From: Candidatus Atribacter fermentans
Lineage (GTDB): Bacteria > Atribacterota > Atribacteria > Atribacterales > Atribacteraceae
DNA: 12,899 bases
NCBI GenBank assembly: GCA_012517485.1
Contig: JAAYUT010000334.1
Span: 1-12,899, forward strand
Direction of reading: 5' to 3'
The translations under genes and the position numbers were made by a program. Below the pieces are notes generated by a model, which saw only the letters and a list, made by a program, of their open reading frames with translations, ran no database searches and had not been told where the DNA came from. Below, piece by piece: positions 1 to 6,605 of the stretch. The first letter of the stretch is position 1. Each line of letters opens with the position of its first letter.

Positions 1-974
1 ACCGAAAACACAAAAAGAAAATATTAGATTTCAATCTTCAACCTTCTTCTCAGGTTTTTGATGAAAGCGGTTATCTCCACAACCCTTCACAAATTTTCAC
101 TTTTTTACCCATTACTTATGGCTGTGATAATTTTTGTAGTTATTGCGTCGTTCCTTATACAACTGGCCCTCAACGAAGTAAACCATTGCGTACTATCTTA
201 AAGGAGATCGAGAAAATTATTCAAGATGGGTATAAAGAAATCATCCTTTTAGGCCAAAATGTGAATAGTTATGGACTCGATTTTGGATTAAAAAATGGTT
301 TTGAATTTCTTTTGCAAGCCATCGATGAAAATTTTCAAAGCTCATCAATCTGGATTCGTTTTTTAACCTCTCATCCTAAAGACATGCGAGCATCTATAGT
401 TGATTCCATAAAAAATTCATCTTTAATAACTCATTATTTTCATTTACCCATTCAATCTGGATCAGATAGTATTTTGGCTGCCATGAATCGTGGTTATACC
501 CGCGATCAGTATTTGGGCGTCATAAAATATATCCGACAAACGTTACCTGATTCGGGGATTGGAACTGATATTATTGTTGGTTTTCCAGGAGAAACCGAAG
601 CAGATTTTTTGGATACTCTTCACCTCGTCCAAGAGGTTCAATTTGATCAGGCATTCACTTATATTTACTCCCCCCGTTCAGGAACCGCTGCTGACCAGCT
701 TCCTGATCATCTCCCCTTGGCTGAGAAGAAAAAACGGCTTCAAGTACTCAATCAAAATCTTACTGATATCCATCAAAAAAAATTAATGACCTGGGTTGGG
801 AAAAAAGTGCAAATTATGATTGATCAAATTGAAGGATTAAATGCTTCAGGAAGAACGACCAATAACCAAAGAATCTTTCTTCCTAATTCGAATTTTTTTC
901 TTGGACAAGTGATCACAGTTTTAGTTGTAAAATCTTTAAAGGGAAAACTTTATGGAGAATTGGTTTTTTCTTAA
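1..974 (+). CDS. miaB: tRNA-2-methylthio-N6-dimethylallyladenosine synthase MiaB (5' end missing)
   Basis: Radical SAM methylthiotransferase that converts i6A37 to ms2i6A37 in tRNAs reading UNN codons. The frame is open from the window edge (first full codon at 3), so the N-terminal domain with the first Fe-S cluster lies mostly outside. Visible are the radical SAM motif CDNFCSYC (Cys codons at 123, 135 and 144), the MiaB-type GQNVNSYG, RFLTSHPKD, HLPIQSGS, MNRGYTRDQY, GTDIIVGFPGETEADF and YSPRSGTAA, then a C-terminal TRAM-like domain from about 795. GQNVNSYG and the adjoining miaA favour MiaB over MtaB or RimO. A TTG at 186 is an internal leucine codon, because homology continues upstream of it. 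One oddity: the usual RGRE after VPY is replaced by TGPQ (162-173). The stop lies inside miaA (23 nt overlap). Confidence 0.95.
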   Translation, partial: RKHKKKILDFNLQPSSQVFDESGYLHNPSQIFTFLPITYGCDNFCSYCVVPYTTGPQRSKPLRTILKEIEKIIQDGYKEIILLGQNVNSYGLDFGLKNGFEFLLQAIDENFQSSSIWIRFLTSHPKDMRASIVDSIKNSSLITHYFHLPIQSGSDSILAAMNRGYTRDQYLGVIKYIRQTLPDSGIGTDIIVGFPGETEADFLDTLHLVQEVQFDQAFTYIYSPRSGTAADQLPDHLPLAEKKKRLQVLNQNLTDIHQKKLMTWVGKKVQIMIDQIEGLNASGRTTNNQRIFLPNSNFFLGQVITVLVVKSLKGKLYGELVFS

Positions 975-1920
975 TACAACTTATCCTATACCAATCCTTT
1001 GTTTAGTTGGTCCAACCGCCAGTGGAAAAACTGAATTGTCAATCATTCTTGCTCAGAAGTTCGGGAAATCCGAATTGATATATGCCGATTCTATGGCAAT
1101 ATATAAATATCTCAATATAGGTACTGCCAAGCCGACAAAAGAGCAGAGAAGTCTTATTCCTCATCATCTCATTGATCTCCTTGAACCAGATCAAACGTGG
1201 AGTTCATTTCGGTTTCGAGCCGAAGCATTTCGTCGAATTTATGAGTGCTTAGAAAGACATGCATTCCCCATTATCGTTGGTGGAACTGGTTTTTATTTAA
1301 AAAGTTTATATGAACCTTTCGTTGCTCAAGGAAGCCCTTGCCATCAACGATTGCGGCTGATTTTGGAACGGTATTCCAATACTCAACTTTTTGCCAGCCT
1401 AGTCACTATTGATCCTCCACGTGCTTCCCAAATTGGGAAAAACGATCGAAAACGTCTGATTCGTGCCCTCGAAATATATCATCAAACTGGTAAACCACCC
1501 ACAACCTTTAAAAAAATGGCATCGAAGAGCAGAAATCCCTTTCAGTTTATCCTGATTGGACTTGAGTACGAAAGAGAAGACCTCAAAAGAAGAATTTCTG
1601 AAAGAACTCAATTTATGATAAAACAAGGTCTTGTTCAAGAAACTCAGGACATTCTTTTAAAAGGTTTTTCACCAAAAATACCTGCTTTAAAAAATTTTAC
1701 CTATACACCGGTTATTCATTATCTGCAAGGGAAGTTAACACTTCAACAAATGGAAAAACAAATTACGATCGGTACTTTTCAATATTTAAAAAGACAATCA
1801 ACTTGGTTTCGAAAAGCACCAGTTTATTGGATTTCTCCTAAAGGAAAAAATTTCGATATAATAAGTGATGAAATTATGCAAATTTACTGTATGAATGCGA
1901 AAAGGAGGTCAGTGTTATGA
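952..1920 (+). CDS. miaA: tRNA dimethylallyltransferase MiaA
   Basis: Transfers the dimethylallyl group of DMAPP to N6 of A37 in tRNAs, giving the i6A that MiaB then modifies. The protein has 322 residues, close to the family norm of about 300-320. Visible motifs are the P-loop GPTASGKT (20-27), the DSMAIY segment with NIGTAKP (46-61), HHLIDLLEP (71-79), VGGTGFYLKSL (109-119), NDRKRLIRALEIY (164-176) with TGKP, and KRQSTWFR near the C-terminus (280-287). The ATG at 952 lies inside the end of miaB with a weak AAAGGG-like site upstream, which suggests translational coupling. Two late motifs are unusual: the expected GYKE-type segment reads TYTP (250-253), and the expected TRQ before KRQ reads TFQ. 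The core is intact, so I expect an active enzyme. Confidence 0.95.
   Translation: MENWFFLNTTYPIPILCLVGPTASGKTELSIILAQKFGKSELIYADSMAIYKYLNIGTAKPTKEQRSLIPHHLIDLLEPDQTWSSFRFRAEAFRRIYECLERHAFPIIVGGTGFYLKSLYEPFVAQGSPCHQRLRLILERYSNTQLFASLVTIDPPRASQIGKNDRKRLIRALEIYHQTGKPPTTFKKMASKSRNPFQFILIGLEYEREDLKRRISERTQFMIKQGLVQETQDILLKGFSPKIPALKNFTYTPVIHYLQGKLTLQQMEKQITIGTFQYLKRQSTWFRKAPVYWISPKGKNFDIISDEIMQIYCMNAKRRSVL
1901..1908 (+). promoter_or_regulatory. Strong ribosome binding site of the DUF1844 gene
   Basis: AAAGGAGG lies inside the last codons of miaA, 8 nt before the ATG at 1917. With the ATGA stop/start overlap it fixes the start of the small downstream gene and supports its being a real, well-translated gene. 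Confidence 0.8.
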
Positions 1921-2225
1921 ACGAAAAAAATCAGGAAAAGATACCACCACAAAAAATTACTGACTTGGGGTATTACTTTTTAAATGTTTTACAGGCAAAA
2001 GCTTGGCAATATTTAGGATTGTTGGTGCATCCGGAAAACGGTGAAACTCTTATCGATTTAAAGGAAGCTCGCCAAGCCATTGATCTCTTTGAATTAATTT
2101 TTAATAATTTGAAGAATGATTTTCCACCATCAATTAAAAAAGAAATGGAAATGAATCTAACGAATTTACAACTCAATTACGTGGAAAAAGCGAAAAAAGA
2201 AGAGGAGCAAAGCGAGAAGAAATAA
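1917..2225 (+). CDS. DUF1844 family protein of unknown function
   Basis: A 102-residue soluble protein with no signal peptide or membrane segment. The part from about residue 17 to 88 fits the DUF1844 pattern: a helix rich in aromatic and hydrophobic residues (YYFLNVLQAKAWQYLG), a link with HPENGET like the PDPETGE of the family, an IDLKEARQAIDLFELI helix, and a last helix ending in NLQLNYVEKA. The tail is highly charged (KKEEEQSEKK). It shares an ATGA overlap with miaA and has a strong ribosome binding site, so it is translated together with miaB and miaA. The family has no established function, and the sequence shows no catalytic motif. All-helical, with possible oligomerisation, is inference. 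In many bacteria hfq follows miaA, but this protein has no Sm-fold motifs and is not Hfq. Confidence 0.8.
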   Translation: MNEKNQEKIPPQKITDLGYYFLNVLQAKAWQYLGLLVHPENGETLIDLKEARQAIDLFELIFNNLKNDFPPSIKKEMEMNLTNLQLNYVEKAKKEEEQSEKK

Positions 2226-2289
2226 TTTTACATAATATACCTTATGGGAACCACTCTCAACATCAAATCTACTTCTTTTTAATCGTTTT
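2226..2289. other. Convergent intergenic gap, no terminator seen
   Basis: This 64 nt AT-rich gap separates the ends of the DUF1844 gene (+) and hflX (-). It contains T-runs (CTTCTTTTT and CGTTTTTT on the + strand) but no convincing GC-rich stem in front of them. It is the only gap between genes longer than 3 nt in the window. Confidence 0.6.
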
Positions 2290-3591
2290 TTAAGATGAAA
2301 AGCTCAATTGACGAATTCGTCCAGTGGCTTCTCGAGAAATCGAACAACGAACTTCAACCATGCCGTCATTTCGATATTCAATATTTTCGATAAAGCCATG
2401 TTGGTATATCTCTTTTTCGATCTTTGGAAAATTTTGGTAGCTCACCGTGAAGCTAAGGCTTTCCCGATTGTTTCGTAATATTTTACTAATCATTTCAATC
2501 AAACTTTCAAGACCGATTTTTTTCTCAGCTGATATCATGACGACTGGATAATCATCAAACCAATCTCGCGATACAATTGGAACAGGATTTACCACATCAA
2601 TTTTATTGAAAACGATGATCTTTGGTCGGCAGGATATCGCCATATCTTGTAAGATTTGGCTGATTACCTTATGGTGTTCTAAGTAATTAGGATCTGAAGC
2701 ATCTAAAACCTCAAGAAGACAATCAGCATCGTTTATTTCGTCTAAAGTGGCTCGAAAGGCATCAATAAGAGTTTCTGGCATTTCTCGTATAAACCCTACT
2801 GTATCAGTAAAAATCACAGAACCAATCCCCGGCAAAAATGCCTTTCGAGCTGTTGGATCAAGCGTCGCAAATAATCGATCCTCAACATAAGCATGGGCGC
2901 AGGTCAGACTATTTAGAAGTGTCGACTTTCCAGCATTAGTATAGCCCACAATGGCAACAATCGGTAAATTCCTTTTTATCCGAAGGCTCTTCTGGACTTC
3001 TCGGTGTTGGTTCACTTTAGTTAGTTCTCTTTTAAGCTGAGAAATCTTTTGTTTAATGCGCCTACGCTCGGTTTCAATTTTTTGCTCTCCAGGCCCTCGG
3101 GTTCCAATCCCACCACCCAAGCGGGACATTTCGATTCCCTTGCCAGTTAAGCGGCTTAATTCATATTGAAGCGAGGCGACTTCAACTTTAATTTTCCCTT
3201 CCGAAGAACGAGCACGTGCGGCAAAAATTCGATGAATAAGGGCTATTTTAGTATAAACTTTGACATGAAAAGCTTTTTCGAGGTTTTTTTGTTGTGAAGG
3301 TGATATTTCAGTATCAATAATCACACCGTGAATATCAGGATTTTTCTGTAAATACACTTTAATTTCTTCAACCTTTCCCTTGCCTAAATAGAAATGAGGA
3401 AAAGGATGAATCACTTTTACATCCCAAATCTCGGCCAATTGAAAGCCAGCACTCCGGGAAATCTCCAATAATTCTAAACGAATACCATCCAGTCCTAAAT
3501 TGGTCTGACTATTATGACCACTACATACAATACCAAGAGTTTTTATAAAAAATTTTTGGTTATTCAGGGCGATATCAACCTCCTCCTCCAT
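2290..3591 (-). CDS. hflX: Ribosome-associated GTPase HflX
   Basis: GTPase that binds the 50S subunit and, in characterised bacteria, splits stalled or stressed 70S ribosomes. The 433 residues show the N-terminal HflX domain with HPFPHFYLGKGKVEEI (62-77), the FAARARSSEGK segment (123-133), the glycine-rich linker GGGIGTRGPGEQ (159-170) and a basic coiled-coil-like stretch (174-200). The G domain follows: G1 GYTNAGKST (216-224), FATLDPT (241-247), G3 DTVG (263-266), G4 NKID (329-332) and G5 SAEK (354-357). It is the last gene of the - strand array and overlaps the glycosyltransferase gene by 17 nt. The exact start is uncertain: the ATG at 3591 has no ribosome binding site in front of it, while GGAGGAGGAGG falls within codons 1-5. 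Initiation may occur a few codons downstream at a non-ATG codon. Confidence 0.95.
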   Translation of the reverse strand: MEEEVDIALNNQKFFIKTLGIVCSGHNSQTNLGLDGIRLELLEISRSAGFQLAEIWDVKVIHPFPHFYLGKGKVEEIKVYLQKNPDIHGVIIDTEISPSQQKNLEKAFHVKVYTKIALIHRIFAARARSSEGKIKVEVASLQYELSRLTGKGIEMSRLGGGIGTRGPGEQKIETERRRIKQKISQLKRELTKVNQHREVQKSLRIKRNLPIVAIVGYTNAGKSTLLNSLTCAHAYVEDRLFATLDPTARKAFLPGIGSVIFTDTVGFIREMPETLIDAFRATLDEINDADCLLEVLDASDPNYLEHHKVISQILQDMAISCRPKIIVFNKIDVVNPVPIVSRDWFDDYPVVMISAEKKIGLESLIEMISKILRNNRESLSFTVSYQNFPKIEKEIYQHGFIENIEYRNDGMVEVRCSISREATGRIRQLSFSS

Positions 3592-4252
3592 ATGAGTTTT
3601 TCAAAATTTCCCAATACATTTTAACTCGATAACGAAGGCCTTTCATCAAACCCATTTTTTCTTCTTTCATGACATGAGTTAGTCCTGGTAACTTCACCAA
3701 CTTCATGGTCACACCGTTTTTACGAATGTAACGATTCATAGCAACTTCAACCCCATATCGGGACACTTCCATATCGGATATATTTTGAATGACATCAGTT
3801 CGAATTGCCCTTTGTCCAGATAATAAGGGAGCAATTTTCTGAGCTAAATCGGTTGCAAATCGACCTTCTTCAAATACTCCAATGGTTACATCCGCTTCTC
3901 TTTCGCTAACCGGTTGAATTAAGCTCAAAACATGGCTTTCTTCTAAACCAACCAAATCAGCATCTAATAATAAAACAATATCGGTTCGTATATATTCCAG
4001 TCCTCGATAAAGAGCGCCACCCTTTCCAACATTACTTATTAAATCAACTACCTCAACATTACGACTTCGAGCAATATCTACCGTTCGATCAGTTGAACCA
4101 TCACTTACAACGACAATCTGTTCAATGATTGGCACTCGCTTTAAAACATCAATAATAGGACCAATAGTTTTTTCTTCATTATAAGCTGCAATAATCGACG
4201 TAATACGTTGGTTTTTATTATTGAATTGGTTTGTTTTGGCTTGTTCTCCCAT
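3575..4252 (-). CDS. Family 2 glycosyltransferase, substrate unknown
   Basis: A GT-A fold glycosyltransferase of 225 residues. Visible features are the opening strand ITSIIAAYNEEKTIG (17-31), VVVSDGSTDRT (47-57) for nucleotide-sugar binding, GKGGAL (76-81), the metal-binding DAD within VLLLDADL (93-100), a GQRAIR segment (147-151 region) and YGVEVAMN (166-173). The C-terminus is basic and amphipathic (KGLRYRVKMYW) and has no clear membrane segment, so the enzyme is cytosolic or peripherally membrane-bound. The layout recalls glucosyl-3-phosphoglycerate synthase and polyprenyl-phosphate sugar transferases, but neither activity can be assigned. I chose ATG 4252 because it lies 2 nt after the proS stop, has AGGA 6 nt upstream, and homology begins just after it. 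The frame is open upstream to 4327, but only inside proS. The last codons (YGGGG, stop) are the hflX Shine-Dalgarno read as glycine codons. Confidence 0.85.
   Translation of the reverse strand: MGEQAKTNQFNNKNQRITSIIAAYNEEKTIGPIIDVLKRVPIIEQIVVVSDGSTDRTVDIARSRNVEVVDLISNVGKGGALYRGLEYIRTDIVLLLDADLVGLEESHVLSLIQPVSEREADVTIGVFEEGRFATDLAQKIAPLLSGQRAIRTDVIQNISDMEVSRYGVEVAMNRYIRKNGVTMKLVKLPGLTHVMKEEKMGLMKGLRYRVKMYWEILKNSYGGGG
3579..3589 (-). promoter_or_regulatory. Repeated Shine-Dalgarno (GGAGGAGGAGG) inside the hflX start
   Basis: This purine tract is complementary to the 16S 3' end. It begins at the G of the hflX ATG and also encodes the terminal glycines of the glycosyltransferase. It is misplaced for the ATG at 3591. 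In-frame codons at a suitable distance downstream are ATC (3573, spacing 5) and CTG (3567, spacing 11), both rare starts. Confidence 0.55.
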
Positions 4253-4254
4253 AC

Positions 4255-5517
4255 TTATTCCTGTAAATGAATAGTCAAATCGTCTTTCAACTTTTTGATC
4301 ATTGCTATCAATTGCTCCCGTGTGCAATCCAACCTCTTGCCATTTGAGCGTATTTTAATTTCCAAAATGCTATTTTTCAAGGCTTTTTCACCAATAATTA
4401 TTTGGATAGGAAATCCGATTAAATCAGCTTCTTTGAATTTATATCCAGCTGAAACATCCCGATCATCCCAAATAACTTCATATCCCTCGCTAACCAGTTG
4501 CTGAGAGACATTTTCTGCCAACTCAACACTGGCGTAATTTTTTAAATTCACTGGTATAACAATGATTTCATAGGGGGCGATATTCCAGGGCCATTTAATT
4601 CCATTTTCATCATGATTTGCTTCAATCGCTGCCGCCATTGTTCTTCCAATGCCAATTCCATAGCATCCCATGATTAAAGGTTTTTCTTTGCCATCTTGGT
4701 CAACAAAATAGGCTTTCATCGATTCTGAATATTTTGTACCTAATTGAAAAATGTGGCCAACTTCAATCCCTCTTTTTTCTTCCATATCAGCATGGCATAC
4801 TGGACATTGGCTCATCTCCTGGGTTGAGGCAGCCAAACACTTTGGACATTTCATAACCTTTTCTTCTCCAGAATCAGCAATAATGAGAAATTCATGAGAG
4901 ATGTCACCACCAATAACTCCCGAATCGGCTTTTACAGCGATATATTCTAAACCACAAGCGGTAAATATTTTTGAATAAGCATCATACATTTTCTGATAAC
5001 TTACTTGTAATCCCTCATAATCCCGATCAAAGCTATATAAATCTTTCATAATAAATTCTCGAGATCGCATTACCCCGAATCGAGGTCGGATTTCATCTCT
5101 AAATTTTGTTTGTATTTGATACAACAGCAAAGGAAGCTGTCGATAGGAACGAATCTCTTTCCGAGCGATATCGGTAATCACTTCTTCATGAGTTGGACCC
5201 AAACAAAAATCCCTTTCTCGACGATCTTGAAATCGGATTAATTCTGGACCATAAATATCCCAACGCCCGGTTTCTTTCCAGAGTTCTCCAGGTTGTAGAG
5301 CTGGCAATAAAAGCTCCTGTCCATCAGCTCGGTTTAGCTCTCGACGAACAATATTCATGATCTTTTCTAAAGAACGCAAACCCAGGGGGAGAATGCTGTA
5401 TATTCCCGACGAAAGTTGCCTGATCATCCCCGCCCGCAACATTAGGCTATGACTAATCACCTCAGCTTCAGTAGGGTTTTCTTTTAGTGTTGGAGCAAAC
5501 AAGGCTGACATTTTCAA
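4255..5517 (-). CDS. proS: Prolyl-tRNA synthetase lacking the editing (INS) domain
   Basis: Class II synthetase that charges tRNA-Pro. Motif 2 is around FRDEIRPRFGVMRSREF (139-155) and motif 3 is GCYGIGIGRTMAAAIE (284-299). The GPTHEE loop (108-112) and the anticodon-binding domain (about 312-410, with DDRDVSAGYKFKEADLIG) are present. Full bacterial-type ProS has about 570 residues with a roughly 180-residue INS domain between motifs 2 and 3 that hydrolyses Ala-tRNA-Pro. Here the total is 420, and the INS position holds only a short linker with Cys224, 227, 238 and 241 (CPKC and CPVC), a likely zinc knuckle. The frame is unbroken across it. The TTG at 5517 is chosen because AGGAGG lies 10 nt upstream; ATG 5511, 2 codons later, would be 16 nt away. 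The gene overlaps ispG by 4 nt. Aminoacylation should be intact, while cis editing is lost. Confidence 0.95.
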   Translation of the reverse strand: MKMSALFAPTLKENPTEAEVISHSLMLRAGMIRQLSSGIYSILPLGLRSLEKIMNIVRRELNRADGQELLLPALQPGELWKETGRWDIYGPELIRFQDRRERDFCLGPTHEEVITDIARKEIRSYRQLPLLLYQIQTKFRDEIRPRFGVMRSREFIMKDLYSFDRDYEGLQVSYQKMYDAYSKIFTACGLEYIAVKADSGVIGGDISHEFLIIADSGEEKVMKCPKCLAASTQEMSQCPVCHADMEEKRGIEVGHIFQLGTKYSESMKAYFVDQDGKEKPLIMGCYGIGIGRTMAAAIEANHDENGIKWPWNIAPYEIIVIPVNLKNYASVELAENVSQQLVSEGYEVIWDDRDVSAGYKFKEADLIGFPIQIIIGEKALKNSILEIKIRSNGKRLDCTREQLIAMIKKLKDDLTIHLQE

Positions 5518-6605
5518 AGCGTATTTTCCTCCTCTTCTTTCGTCTTTTGATTGGTTATCATCAATTGTAATTGTTTTATAAGTTCAGGCAATGCATCTTG
5601 TTGATGAATAGTTTTTATAATCTTTCCTCGAACAAAAAGGAGGGCGGTTGACTTTCCAAAAGCTAATCCTAAATCAGCCTCCTTCGCCTCTCCCGGACCA
5701 TTTACTTCGCACCCCATGATAGCTAATCTTAAGGGAGATGGAGATGTTATCAACTGTATAGCTTCCTTTATTTCTTTTACAAATGATACCACATCTCCCC
5801 TGGTTCGGGCACAGGTTGGACAGGAAATTACTTCGATTCCTTTTTGACGTAATCCAACTCCTCGAAGAATTTGCACTGCTACCTGAGATTCCAGAACCGG
5901 ATTGGGTGAAGTGAGAGAAACCCGGATGTTATTTCCAATTCCTTTTTGCAGGATTGTCCCCAAAGCAATTGTCGACTTGATAATTCCTTCAAGTCCTTCG
6001 CCAGCCTCAGTAAGTCCCACATGTAATGGATACGGGAAAATTTCAGCCAAACGTTCATAAATTTCAATTGTTTCATCAATATCAGTCGATTTGGCAGAAA
6101 GGATAATTCGGTTAAAATTCTTTTTTTGTGGAACTTCAAGTATTTCGATTATGCTGTCAAGTAGTGCCTCCACCCTCCCCTTCTTTTGAAAACGAGAGGG
6201 GAGTGATCCGGTATTCGCTCCCAGGCGGAGTACACCATTTCCTAATTTTAAACACTCAATAAGTTGATGATACTGATGTCGGCTTTTCCACGTTCCAGGA
6301 TTCAATCGAATTCCGTCAATACCTGCTTGAGCTGCTTTCAAGGCTAAAGCTGGTGAAAAATGGATATCCGCAATAAGCGGAAGAGGTGAATGTTTTTTTA
6401 CCTGAATGAGGCCTGATAAAGCTTCTTCATCAGGAACGGCGATTCGAAAACAGTCACTACCTGCCAAGGCTGCCGCACGGATTTCACTCAAACACTCTTC
6501 AACTTTGCCCGGGTAAATTCTCCCCATTGATTCAACCGAAACCGATGAATCACCACCAATAGCAACTGATCCAAGATAAATTTGTAAGGTTTTTTCTCGT
6601 TTCAT
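5514..6605 (-). CDS. ispG: 4-hydroxy-3-methylbut-2-en-1-yl diphosphate synthase IspG (GcpE)
   Basis: Fe-S enzyme of the MEP pathway that converts MEcPP to HMBPP in the cytosol. The 363 residues match the compact bacterial form: a TIM barrel with RIAVPD (54-59), PLIADIHF (76-83), IRLNPG (99-104), GANTGSL (129-135) and PLHVGLTEAG (193-202), followed by the C-terminal Fe-S domain. The cluster ligands are visible as Cys262 and Cys265 in ISCPTC, Cys299 in MGCEVNGPGEA and Glu306. The N-terminal VQSMTNT-type motif reads VESMGRI (24-30), and NPGNIG reads NPGTWK, so the barrel rim is divergent while the ligands are intact. The ATG shares ATGA with the rseP stop, and AGGA lies only a few bases upstream. 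With dxr, this is the second MEP gene in the array. Confidence 0.95.
   Translation of the reverse strand: MKREKTLQIYLGSVAIGGDSSVSVESMGRIYPGKVEECLSEIRAAALAGSDCFRIAVPDEEALSGLIQVKKHSPLPLIADIHFSPALALKAAQAGIDGIRLNPGTWKSRHQYHQLIECLKLGNGVLRLGANTGSLPSRFQKKGRVEALLDSIIEILEVPQKKNFNRIILSAKSTDIDETIEIYERLAEIFPYPLHVGLTEAGEGLEGIIKSTIALGTILQKGIGNNIRVSLTSPNPVLESQVAVQILRGVGLRQKGIEVISCPTCARTRGDVVSFVKEIKEAIQLITSPSPLRLAIMGCEVNGPGEAKEADLGLAFGKSTALLFVRGKIIKTIHQQDALPELIKQLQLMITNQKTKEEEENTL
5528..5533 (-). promoter_or_regulatory. Ribosome binding site AGGAGG deciding the proS start
   Basis: AGGAGG sits in the last codons of ispG. Spacing is 10 nt to TTG 5517 and 16 nt to ATG 5511, which favours the TTG start and a 4 nt overlap with the ispG stop. 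Confidence 0.6.

Noticed and set aside
186..974. miaB starting at TTG 186 as a short, complete protein
   Set aside because: The same frame encodes the radical SAM cysteines upstream at 123-146, so the TTG is an internal Leu codon and the gene is cut by the window edge.
1..974. RimO or MtaB instead of MiaB
   Set aside because: GQNVNSYG, HLPIQSGS, MNRGYTR and the overlap with miaA fit MiaB.
1917..2225. Hfq, by position after miaA
   Set aside because: No Sm1 or Sm2 motif, and the helical pattern fits DUF1844 instead.
2215..2292. Bidirectional terminator from AGAAG and CTTCT repeats with T-runs
   Set aside because: The stem would be 5 bp with a loop of about 50 nt, which is not credible.
4253..4327. 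25-residue N-terminal extension of the glycosyltransferase
   Set aside because: It lies wholly inside proS, shows no homology-like pattern, and ATG 4252 has a ribosome binding site and 2 nt spacing from the proS stop.
4795..4848. Frameshift or broken gene in proS explaining the short length
   Set aside because: The frame is continuous through the junction and residues on both sides match the ProS order exactly, with a plausible zinc-binding link.
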